Source of the DNA: Stieleria mannarensis | GTDB lineage: Bacteria > Planctomycetota > Planctomycetia > Pirellulales > Pirellulaceae | Length of the DNA: 64,000 nucleotides | Direction: 5' to 3' | NCBI RefSeq assembly: GCF_014154935.1 | Contig: NZ_JACEHH010000036.1 | Coordinates: 33,651 to 97,650 of the forward strand | Shown: piece by piece, positions 1 to 8,836 of the stretch | Position numbering within the stretch: the stretch's first letter is position 1 | How the letters are laid out: each line of letters begins with the position of its first letter | Program-made: the position numbers and the translations under genes | Notes under the pieces: model-generated | What the model was told of the DNA's origin: nothing | Database searches by the model: none | The model's input: only the letters and a program-made list of their open reading frames with translations

Positions 1-1
1 T

Positions 2-634
2 CCGATTCAACGTGAACGACGGCAGATCGTGATGCGTCACCTGATGGTGTTGGCCGGCCAGCCGGAAAGTGCCATCGAGTCCATGCAGGGATTGAACCCG
101 ACGGAGCAACTGTACCTACAGAATCAGTTGATGGGTCTGTGGACGATGATCGATCCCGAAGGCCATCCGTCATCCGGTCGCCGGATCACCGAGGCGTTGC
201 CGAAGTTCCGTGAAGCGACGCGGCACATGGCGACCGCAACCGATTCCCTGGCCCTGACCTGTTTGGAGTTTTGCACCGAAATCGAATCGTATGGCCAGAT
301 CAAGCCATTTGAGGGCAACCGATTCGTCGCCGGACAGCAAGTGATCTTGTACTGCGAAATCGAAAACTTTGCCGCCGAAGATCACAGCGGATACTTCCAA
401 ACACGCTTGCAAGGAAGTTACGACATCTACAACGCCGACGGGACCAAGGTCATCAGTCAATTGTTGCCCGTCGACCAACAACGCTCACGCAATCGACTGC
501 GCGACTACTTCGTCGCCTATCAAATGAACCTGCCCAAAGGCCTGCCGCATGGGACCTATCGATTGCAGCTGACGATCGAAGACGTCGTGGGTAAAAAGTA
601 CGGCCAATCGAGCATCCCGTTTGAGATCCGCTAG
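2..634 (+). CDS. Unknown protein, C-terminal part (5' end outside window)
   Basis: The reading frame is open from the second base of the window, so the gene starts upstream; a GTG at 29 and an ATG at 32 are internal or alternative starts. About 210 residues are visible. The first half is helical and Leu/Met-rich. The last 100 residues alternate hydrophobic and polar positions in a beta-sandwich-like pattern and end in a strand pair around PHGTYRLQLTIED. That ending resembles an Ig-like or fibronectin-like accessory domain, but I recognise no named family. No catalytic motif or membrane segment is visible in this part. It ends 141 bases before the convergent end of the sigma-factor pair. Confidence 0.7.
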   Translation, partial: PIQRERRQIVMRHLMVLAGQPESAIESMQGLNPTEQLYLQNQLMGLWTMIDPEGHPSSGRRITEALPKFREATRHMATATDSLALTCLEFCTEIESYGQIKPFEGNRFVAGQQVILYCEIENFAAEDHSGYFQTRLQGSYDIYNADGTKVISQLLPVDQQRSRNRLRDYFVAYQMNLPKGLPHGTYRLQLTIEDVVGKKYGQSSIPFEIR

Positions 635-775
635 GGCGATTGTCAGTGGGATACTGCGCCAAAGTGGCGATGCGCCCCGATTGGTCGCCGTGTTCTCCGA
701 ACTCGGCGTGCGCGCAACAGCGAAGCTTTTCCATGCGCCGACCTCGGAGAGGACGGCGACTGTTCGCCCCGAAGC

Positions 776-1162
776 TCACCGCATGTCGGCCCGCTTGCGT
801 TCGCGGAATTGGCGAAAGATGTCGACCAACGCCCAGTCAAAACTCATCTGGCTGGCTTCGGCGTGACGCAGCGCGGCGGCGTTGGTTTGATCGGCCGTTT
901 GCGGATGCGGTGGCTGGACACGGGTCAGGGCGCCGATCAGGGGCGAGACCAACACCAACAACATCGCCATGACCAGGGTCACCTGGACGGTTCGCCGCTG
1001 ATTGCGTGTTCGCCCGACCGAATCGGACGTGTGCTCGAGCACTTGGTCGCGATGGCGACGTCCGGGCAGGATCGCGCCACCGAGCGCCGCAATCTGACGC
1101 TCCACCGCCGCATAATCATCGCCGAGCGGAGTCCCCTTGCGTCCGTCATGATGCATCGTCAT
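776..1162 (-). CDS. Small single-pass membrane protein coupled to ECF sigma factor (possible anti-sigma)
   Basis: A 128-residue protein. A charged N-terminal half of about 57 residues precedes one membrane segment (VQVTLVMAMLLVLVSPLIGAL, roughly residues 59-79) and a polar tail. Its ATG overlaps the stop of the sigma-factor gene in an ATGA arrangement, so the two are translationally coupled. Position, size and topology fit an anti-sigma factor holding its sigma partner at the membrane, but the zinc-binding HxxxCxxC motif of ZAS anti-sigma factors is absent and the family is not recognisable. The role is inferred from context only. Confidence 0.72.
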   Translation of the reverse strand: MTMHHDGRKGTPLGDDYAAVERQIAALGGAILPGRRHRDQVLEHTSDSVGRTRNQRRTVQVTLVMAMLLVLVSPLIGALTRVQPPHPQTADQTNAAALRHAEASQMSFDWALVDIFRQFRERKRADMR

Positions 1163-1794
1163 CGCACCAGCTCCGCAGTCGGTTTCGGCGACGCCGCCGG
1201 TTGGACAGCCGAATTAGCCGCAGAGGGACGAGCGAGTTTGCCGGCCAGTTTCTCCAACGCATAGCGATAGCGACTGGCGGCGGTCGAGGGTGTGATCTGC
1301 AAGACTTCGGCAATCTCGGCAAACGTCAATTGTTCCCAAATCTTCAACACCACGACTTCGCTTTGCGGGGCCGGCAGCGATGCCAGTGCCTGCCAGACCA
1401 ACCGGTTCTCGTCATCGCGTTCAACGACGTCAAAGGTGCGACCGATCAACCGGTCGGCGAGCGAACCGATTGCCGACCAGCGGGACCGCGAACGCAGAAT
1501 CACCAACGATTCATTGCGGACCATCCGCAACAGGTAGTGCCAGGGGCGATCAGCGGCCACCAGCAACTTGGGGCGCGAAGCGACTTTGACCATCGTCGCG
1601 CTCACCGCGTCTTCGGCGTCGTGCTGGCGGCGGGTGATCGAAGCGGCGAAACGGACCAGCCGATCAGCCGTCAAATCGTACAACTGGGCCATCGCCAGCG
1701 TCTGCGCAGACGATTCTCGCTCGCCCGCGATCTGGCGGGCGGCTTGACGAATTTGGGCGTTCAAGGGGGCATCGCTGGGCATGACGCCCTCCAT
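1159..1794 (-). CDS. ECF-type RNA polymerase sigma factor
   Basis: A 211-residue sigma-70 family protein with only regions 2 and 4. Region 2 lies at about residues 37-105 and carries the typical DAEDAV core helix. Region 4 (about 134-187) holds a helix-turn-helix (LTFAEIAEVLQITPSTAASR) after the usual LASLP linker. It should direct core polymerase to a small regulon. The C-terminal 25 residues are Ala/Pro-rich. The next gene overlaps it by four bases and encodes a single-pass membrane protein, the usual sigma/anti-sigma layout. The start at 1794 is an ATG; an ATG at codon 5 is an alternative. It lies downstream on the same strand as the CHAT/hydrolase operon, separated by 250 bases that contain a dispersed repeat. 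Confidence 0.9.
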   Translation of the reverse strand: MEGVMPSDAPLNAQIRQAARQIAGERESSAQTLAMAQLYDLTADRLVRFAASITRRQHDAEDAVSATMVKVASRPKLLVAADRPWHYLLRMVRNESLVILRSRSRWSAIGSLADRLIGRTFDVVERDDENRLVWQALASLPAPQSEVVVLKIWEQLTFAEIAEVLQITPSTAASRYRYALEKLAGKLARPSAANSAVQPAASPKPTAELVR

Positions 1795-1876
1795 GATGCG
1801 CCTCGGCCGCGGATTTGTCTAACAAAATCCGATTTTGATCAGATTCCTCTCCGCGGTCTCCGCTCGCTGGTCCGAA

Positions 1877-1943
1877 CGTAGCTACGCCAAAGTGGATCCC
1901 CAGGGTTTTCCACGCTCTGGCGAGCGTGGCTACGCCAAAGTCC
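1877..1943. repeat. Dispersed palindromic repeat, family A copy 1
   Basis: The core CGTAGCTACGCCAAAGTGG is followed by an inverted half (CCACGCTCTGGCGAGCGTGG) and a second CTACGCCAAAG. It fills part of the gap between the sigma factor and the hydrolase gene. Related copies lie at 6749-6819, 10588-10661, 61783-61849 and 63753-63811. Confidence 0.75.
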
Positions 1944-2044
1944 AGCCTGGAATCCGTGGGGACGCGCTGCTATCCGTGGGTTTTACTCATTTGACAGGCC
2001 CGGAGCCCGAAAAACGAAAGGTAAACGTTAACCGCTGGCCGCCC

Positions 2045-3343
2045 CTACAACAGCGTATCGCCCAAGAATTTGGCCGTATCGCTTTGGTAAAAATAGTTCA
2101 GGTGGTGCACAGTCGCCGACTGGCCGAAATCCCAGGCTCGCGATTTGGGGATCTTCACTTCGTCGGCCAAGTTGATCATCGAAGGCGTGTCGACGACCAG
2201 ATCGTTGGCACCGTCAAACAACGCGTCCGCGGCGGCGTTGACCACGCGTTCTTTGCGGAACATCCGCCAAAACTTCCAGGCCGGATCGACGGGTTGGAAA
2301 TCCGACCGGACCGCATAATAGCGTTCCGTTTGCGACATCGGCGTTTCCAACAACCGCCGCAGTTCGGGGTTGTTGCCGACGCGGGACATGCCGAACAAAC
2401 CGGGCACCATTGCCATCGCCGCATCGGCCACCGGCGTTCGTGCCGCCAGATTGGTGATCGACGTGACGACGCGCAACATCGCCTCGACGACCGAAAAGAC
2501 GGGAATCGCCAGCGCGGTCAATCCGGCCGCGGTCTGCAATGCCCGCGAGAACTGGGTCAACAAATGAATCGTTTCGCGGATATTCGGCGGTGCGGCCAAT
2601 CCCGTCCCCGCCAACGGTGAACCGACAAAGATCGACTTGTCGCAGCGACGGGCCAGCGGATCAAACGTCTCGCACCACCACCGCGACACCAACCCGCCGC
2701 GGCTGTGGCTGACCAGATGGATCTTCGCTTCGCTGGCACCGATGGCACGCTGCAGATCAAACGCGTTCAAAATCGGCCCGACCGACAGCGTCGGATGATC
2801 GAAGGTGAACACGTTGCCGTTGTAACGCCGGATCGCCTGCTCAAGAAACTCGCCGCCGCGTTCGTTTTTCTCGTCCAACAATCCGGCGATCATGTTCTCG
2901 CTGTTGCTGAACGTCCCGTGCACGAACACCAACGCTTCACCGGCATCGGGAAACTCCGCCGGTGAGAGCGTCTTGGTGTCACCGTCCAGACGCCGCAAGC
3001 CTCGATGGGGCGTCAGTTTTTCGTCGCGGTGGGTCAAGAACTGAGTGATCTTGGAGGGCGGCAACCGCTCAAATTCCAACTCCATGACCTCGAACGTCTC
3101 GCGGGCCTTGATCGACGGCGTGCCGCGAAAGCGTCCCAAATCCGGCGGCATCGCGGTGACGTCTTCCCAGTCCAAGATGCCATCATCGTCGACCAGTTGC
3201 AGACGCACCACGGGCGTCCGCTGGTCCGCCGGTGCGGCGGTCGTCGTGCGAACCCGTGTCCGCTCGGGTGGCTGAACCAAGGGCTGGACCTGGCTGCTGC
3301 CGCCGGTGGCCGCACGCGCGATCTCAAGAAACTTGCCGTCCAT
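2045..3343 (-). CDS. Alpha/beta hydrolase (lipase-like) coupled to CHAT-transglutaminase protein
   Basis: About 432 residues. After a Ser/Pro/Arg-rich N-terminal stretch comes a lipase-like fold. The oxyanion strand reads ALVFVHGTF (about residues 137-145). A nucleophile elbow SHSRGG, with Ser about residue 214, replaces the common GxSxG. A late acidic loop (DGANDLVVD) and a HLNYF histidine near the C-terminus are candidate triad members. No signal peptide is seen, so it is probably cytoplasmic. An upstream ATG at 3418 would overlap the neighbouring gene; 3343 is chosen because a perfect AGGAGG lies six bases before it. That Shine-Dalgarno overlaps the TAG stop of the CHAT gene, so translation is coupled. 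The substrate is unknown; a lipid or ester effector activity is inferred from the fold. Confidence 0.88.
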   Translation of the reverse strand: MDGKFLEIARAATGGSSQVQPLVQPPERTRVRTTTAAPADQRTPVVRLQLVDDDGILDWEDVTAMPPDLGRFRGTPSIKARETFEVMELEFERLPPSKITQFLTHRDEKLTPHRGLRRLDGDTKTLSPAEFPDAGEALVFVHGTFSNSENMIAGLLDEKNERGGEFLEQAIRRYNGNVFTFDHPTLSVGPILNAFDLQRAIGASEAKIHLVSHSRGGLVSRWWCETFDPLARRCDKSIFVGSPLAGTGLAAPPNIRETIHLLTQFSRALQTAAGLTALAIPVFSVVEAMLRVVTSITNLAARTPVADAAMAMVPGLFGMSRVGNNPELRRLLETPMSQTERYYAVRSDFQPVDPAWKFWRMFRKERVVNAAADALFDGANDLVVDTPSMINLADEVKIPKSRAWDFGQSATVHHLNYFYQSDTAKFLGDTLL

Positions 3344-3349
3344 GATGGA

Positions 3350-3355
3350 CCTCCT
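3350..3355 (-). promoter_or_regulatory. Shine-Dalgarno overlapping the upstream stop codon
   Basis: AGGAGG on the minus strand, six bases before the ATG at 3343. Its first two bases belong to the TAG stop of the CHAT gene (3354-3356). The site decides the hydrolase start and implies that ribosomes finishing the CHAT gene reinitiate on it. Confidence 0.85.
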
Positions 3356-5615
3356 AGCCGACGTGATGATCGGAAAATCGAAGGGGCAGCGGTGTGACAC
3401 CGTCGTCGGCTCGGGCACTGACCAAATCGATCATGGCGCGAAACGCGCGACTGCGTTTTTTGTAGAAGTGACCACGCCCCTCGTCAATCGCCGCACCGAA
3501 TCCTTTTCCCGTCGTCAACGCCACCGTCTCGATCGGCACCAATTCACCGCGATCGACAAACCCTTTGATCTCCGCATACGTTTTCGGCCCCGACACCCAA
3601 CGCTGCGTTCCGTCATCACGCGGCAACTCACTTTCACCGCTCTGGGTCGGCAGATCCTCGGTGACCACATCCAAAAACCGGCGATGGGCACGGAGGTCTT
3701 TCCAGTAGCCGACGAAAACATGCCCGTGCAACAAGAACAACACCGGATGCACTTCGATCCACTCCAAACACGACGCCATCACGATCGCCAAATCGACACA
3801 GGTGCCGAAACCGCCGCCGAGGGTTTCACCGGGTGTTCGTAACCGCTGAGTGAAATCCGCATACGACGGCGGCGGATTGATATAGCGAAGCTTCGCGCCG
3901 AGCGACAGCGCCGCCCAAATCGATCGCACTTGCCGATCCACACCCGCCCAACATTCCAACCCCGTGGCGATTCCGTCATAGCTTTGGTAGCCGTCAAATC
4001 CCGCCCCGACCCGATCATTCAAACATTGCAGGTAGCCCTGGGCGACGTCGATGGTCCGTGCCACCGCCGGGTCGCGCGGTTGCACGAACGACGGCAACCA
4101 GCCGATCTGAGAAGCGTCCAACGTCCACTGGTCCATCGGGGCCAACCAGATCGCATGGGTGTGACGATACAACACCTGGTCGTGCCAACGCAGATCGACG
4201 AACAAGCTGGTTTGAACGCGTTCGTTGATCTCGCGGAACACATCGCCGGTCAGTGGCAACGTCACTCGGTCGGCCAAATCGTAGCGATAGGTCCGGGTGC
4301 TCAAATCCAGCCTTGATCGAAACGGATACGAATCCACACCGACATGCAGTTGGACTTCCAATTCCACGTCATCGATCTGTGTGATCGCGTCGCGTTGGTC
4401 TTCGTTCGGGTTCAACCGCAACGTCAATTGGTCAAACACGCTCTGGCCGTTGTGAAGCGAAGAGTAGTTCAGTTGCTTGTGGGGCCTCACCGAAACCTGG
4501 ACCAGGTCGCGGATTCGCTCCTGGCTTGGATCGGCCCTGCGTACGAAAGAACTTCGCAGCGCCGACGATTTTGTCTTCGACGCGACCGCACCAAGACAGT
4601 CGCGTCCGATTTCGGCTGCCGCCGAAACCAACGAATCGGCCGACCAAAGCACGATGCTGCTGCCGCGAATCCGTGGCCGATAGGCGGCGATCGATTCCCA
4701 GCCGCTGCAAAACGCGGCCAGCAGATTCCACTCGGAATCGGCGTAAGCACGATAGAAATGCAAAAAGAAAATCTCGGCGACCGCTTCGTCAAACGTGTGC
4801 TGGAACCCGATCGCCGAGCGGGCACCGGCGTGGATCGTCATCGGGGCCAACCGCGCCGCCGAGTCCCAGCACTGCAATCCGACCAACAACGGATTCGGCG
4901 AACCGCGGTTGAGCAACCGCGCGATGACTTCGGCGCGGTACTCTTTGGCTTCGCTGGAAGGATCGGCCAGGTACAGCCCGTCGCGGACGCCTGACAGGTT
5001 GCTGCCCAGCCGCTCGCGGCCGCTGCGGTTATCGAACCCGGTCACGTGCACGATGTCCGGGGACACCGTTTTGATCTGCCGGCCGAATTGCCGTTCGGTC
5101 GGGTTTTCCAAAACCGCGATCTGTTCACACTCGAGTGCTTGAAGGCCGCCGGTGACCAGCTGCCGTTGGGCGGAGAAATTGAAGTGCCGCGCCAGTCCAC
5201 CCGGTGCCGTCTCGATCACCACCAACCGCTTCGGTGTCCGCGTGCGTTTCCGGCGGCCGGTTTTCAAATGCCGAACGACCAGGATCGCATCGTCAACACG
5301 ATACGGCTTGGTCGCCGCTGCCAGCACGTACTCCCAGGGCAAGATCCTGGATTCCCAGTACTGATCGGTGTCGGAATCGGGAACGGAGACCTCCACGATG
5401 CCCTTGAGCCGGCGGAGATGTTTGGCGGTGACCCCGAGCGAGCGGAGGTCGCGCTGCAACCGCATCGTCTGTCGTTTTCGGGCCGCCGGATCATCGGCCC
5501 AGCGATGCCGCTGGCGAACGACATAGTTCCAACGCATCGCGAATGCCTGCAACGGCGGTCCGCAGCGGATGCGGCAAACTTCGGACTCGCTGGTGCGTAA
5601 GACGACGCTGGACAT
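3354..5615 (-). CDS. CHAT-type caspase-like protease fused to transglutaminase-like peptidase domain
   Basis: 753 residues from the ATG at 5615, which has AGGAGG four bases upstream; an ATG at 5651 is the alternative. The N-terminal 330 residues resemble a CHAT (clan CD, caspase-like) domain: an ILPWEYVL strand near residue 95, a DIVHVTGF histidine (H190) and an LVGLQCWDS cysteine (C249) in the order of the caspase dyad. The middle (about 370-510) is beta-rich. Residues about 560-655 match the bacterial transglutaminase-like peptidase pattern, with GTCVDLAIVMASCLE (C606), GHVFVGYW (H632) and FLDVV (D649) as a Cys-His-Asp triad. No export signal is seen. It sits between a membrane protein and a lipase-like hydrolase on one transcript. 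Two protease-like domains in one chain suggest a regulated cleavage role; targets are unknown. Confidence 0.85.
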   Translation of the reverse strand: MSSVVLRTSESEVCRIRCGPPLQAFAMRWNYVVRQRHRWADDPAARKRQTMRLQRDLRSLGVTAKHLRRLKGIVEVSVPDSDTDQYWESRILPWEYVLAAATKPYRVDDAILVVRHLKTGRRKRTRTPKRLVVIETAPGGLARHFNFSAQRQLVTGGLQALECEQIAVLENPTERQFGRQIKTVSPDIVHVTGFDNRSGRERLGSNLSGVRDGLYLADPSSEAKEYRAEVIARLLNRGSPNPLLVGLQCWDSAARLAPMTIHAGARSAIGFQHTFDEAVAEIFFLHFYRAYADSEWNLLAAFCSGWESIAAYRPRIRGSSIVLWSADSLVSAAAEIGRDCLGAVASKTKSSALRSSFVRRADPSQERIRDLVQVSVRPHKQLNYSSLHNGQSVFDQLTLRLNPNEDQRDAITQIDDVELEVQLHVGVDSYPFRSRLDLSTRTYRYDLADRVTLPLTGDVFREINERVQTSLFVDLRWHDQVLYRHTHAIWLAPMDQWTLDASQIGWLPSFVQPRDPAVARTIDVAQGYLQCLNDRVGAGFDGYQSYDGIATGLECWAGVDRQVRSIWAALSLGAKLRYINPPPSYADFTQRLRTPGETLGGGFGTCVDLAIVMASCLEWIEVHPVLFLLHGHVFVGYWKDLRAHRRFLDVVTEDLPTQSGESELPRDDGTQRWVSGPKTYAEIKGFVDRGELVPIETVALTTGKGFGAAIDEGRGHFYKKRSRAFRAMIDLVSARADDGVTPLPLRFSDHHVG

Positions 5616-5619
5616 CGGT

Positions 5620-5625
5620 CCTCCT
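5620..5625 (-). promoter_or_regulatory. Shine-Dalgarno of the CHAT gene
   Basis: AGGAGG on the minus strand four bases before the ATG at 5615. It supports that start over the in-frame ATG 36 bases upstream. Confidence 0.8.
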
Positions 5626-5673
5626 GGATCGGAATCGATCGCGCGAGACAATTGCGCGGCCGATCGCGGACGA

Positions 5674-6411
5674 TCAGTTTTCGAAGAACGGGTTCACCAG
5701 GCTACCGTCGGCGGCGCGCCGGGGCGTGACGGTTGTTCGGTCCGGTCGATCATTGGACCGGGGCATGAAGCGGATCGTTGAGGCAGCTTTCCTATTTTGG
5801 TCTGTCGGATCAGCGTCGTTTGATTCGCCCGGCTGCGACGATTCAGCGTCTTCTTCGGATGGAAAATTCACCTCGACGATTTCGGGAATTTCGATTTGGT
5901 CGAGCGTCTGTTGCTGTTCGTCCAGCTCCGCCATCATCGCGTCGACTTTTTCGAACTCTGCCTGCAGCCGATCACCGCCGGCATCCAGCCCTGCCCCCAG
6001 GATCGACAAGGGAATCAGCACGAGTAACAAAACCGCAGCCAATCCGAACGCGGACAAGAACGAATTGACGATCCAAATCCCGAACGCGCGCAGCAGTCCA
6101 CAGTCGGCGGCCGTGGAAACCATGTACAGTGTCACGAACCAGGTCAAAGGCGTGACCAACAGCACCGCCGTTTCCCCGAACAGGCTTTGTGTTGCGACAA
6201 CAAGAAAACAATTGACGAACGTGATCGCCAACAACCAACCGAAGCAGGCCAGATAGCTGGGGGACGCTTTGCCGAGCCAAGCGATCGACAGCTTCAATGT
6301 GCCCGCCATCATCGCGAAGGTCACAAAGAGGACGGCCCCGATGATCGCAAACCCGATCGCGCCGAGGGCCAAAAACTGTTCCTGTGGGATGTCCTGAGCG
6401 ATGTATTGCAT
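5674..6411 (-). CDS. Four-helix membrane protein with acidic cytoplasmic-type tail
   Basis: 245 residues. Four hydrophobic segments are seen (about residues 13-38, 51-74, 79-97 and 106-134), joined by short loops. A predicted helix with heptad-like spacing follows (AEFEKVDAMMAELDEQQQTLDQIEIP), then an acidic/Ser-rich low-complexity region, and the protein ends in a basic tail with NPFFEN. No enzyme motif is seen. It is the first gene of the minus-strand block and ends 58 bases before the CHAT gene, so it is probably co-transcribed. A membrane anchor or sensor for the CHAT/hydrolase pair is an inference from gene order. Confidence 0.82.
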   Translation of the reverse strand: MQYIAQDIPQEQFLALGAIGFAIIGAVLFVTFAMMAGTLKLSIAWLGKASPSYLACFGWLLAITFVNCFLVVATQSLFGETAVLLVTPLTWFVTLYMVSTAADCGLLRAFGIWIVNSFLSAFGLAAVLLLVLIPLSILGAGLDAGGDRLQAEFEKVDAMMAELDEQQQTLDQIEIPEIVEVNFPSEEDAESSQPGESNDADPTDQNRKAASTIRFMPRSNDRPDRTTVTPRRAADGSLVNPFFEN

Positions 6412-6601
6412 GGATACGCTTGCCGGCGAGTGAAGAAGGACGTTTTTCTACCGAAGGGTCGAAAACCGTACGTCAGCATTCGCGCGTCGGGGCGGACATC
6501 TCCTCCACCCGCTGGGTGGGCAGCGTCAGAGGTTCAGTTGTGAATCGAAAGAACCGTCACGACCGATAAAGAGCGAGCGTTTCGTCAGCGCTGGATTCTG
6601 C

Positions 6602-6682
6602 AGTAGCGGAACTCGCCAAGAGTTTCGCCACGCAATACAAGCACGACGCGCAAGCGGGCTGTCGATTTAGTCGACAGGCCGC
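6602..6682. repeat. Dispersed repeat family B copy 1 plus adjoining hairpin
   Basis: Bases 6602-6632 carry the family B motif (AGTAGCGGAACTCGCCAAGA). Directly beyond it, 6654-6682 forms a hairpin: perfect 7-bp arms CTGTCGA/TCGACAG around TTTAG, extended by GCGG/CCGC across a mismatch. No T-run follows, so a terminator function is not supported. It lies in the 450-base gap between glyQS and the membrane-protein gene. Confidence 0.65.
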
Positions 6683-6748
6683 AAGCGAGTGAGTTTCCGC
6701 TTTTGACGTGTCGATGGAGATTGCTGTCTAGCGGGACAGCGCCACTCT

Positions 6749-6819
6749 GACGAAGCGATGCGAGCGTGGAATGCGCCGGGGATCCACCTTCTGGCGAAGG
6801 TCGCTACGTTCGCACAGCG
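6749..6819. repeat. Dispersed palindromic repeat, family A copy 2
   Basis: Contains GCGAGCGTGGAATG, a spacer, then CCACCTTCTGGCGAAGGTCG and CTACGTTCGCACAGCG. It ends 45 bases beyond the glyQS stop. The right half is nearly identical to the copies at 10628-10661 and 61832-61849. Confidence 0.75.
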
Positions 6820-6864
6820 CATCGATGGTGTGATGACAGGCTGGAAGCCTATCCCAGGTTGCAT

Positions 6865-8484
<1,620 letters not shown>

Positions 8485-8616
8485 GGTCAGACAGATCGAA
8501 AGGTTGGGGAAAGGGGGAGGAAGGATCTCGAATTGGAAGAATGTACGGGCAACGGGTGACGAGCGGGAGGTCAGCTCGGCCCCGAGATACGGTTTTGGGG
8601 GGGCTGGGGAGAAAAA

Positions 8617-8775
8617 GGGTCAAAAAATGGAGTGGTCAAAAAATGAAAGAAGAAAGCAGTCTGCGAGACGCGATGCCGCTAGGACACCGATTCGCTCCCC
8701 CTGGCTCACACCACAACCGGCCCGTCCTCCAATTTTTGACCAGCCCAATTTTTGACCAGCCCAATTTTTGACCAG
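8617..8775. repeat. Inverted array of TTTTTGACC-type short repeats
   Basis: The left arm (8617-8650) has two copies of GGTCAAAAAATG. The right arm (8729-8775) has three tandem 16-base units CCAATTTTTGACCAGC. The arms are inverse complements of each other. The array occupies most of the 352-base gap between the CoA-transferase and glyQS genes. Confidence 0.8.
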
Positions 8776-8836
8776 ACACGCGCACCGACCGGCCGAGCGT
8801 CCCAAGGCCCTTTCCGGCACGCCCGCAATCCGACCG

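Noticed and set aside
1006..1881. 291-codon plus-strand frame opposite the sigma factor
   Set aside because: It opposes a well-supported sigma factor and anti-sigma-like gene, and has no recognisable motif and low-complexity Arg/His content.
3344..3418. Longer hydrolase with an ATG at 3418
   Set aside because: It would overlap the CHAT gene by 65 bases, whereas the ATG at 3343 has a perfect Shine-Dalgarno.
8617..8775. Short repeated units as a possible CRISPR array
   Set aside because: Units are 12-16 bases with no unique spacers of constant length and no cas genes.
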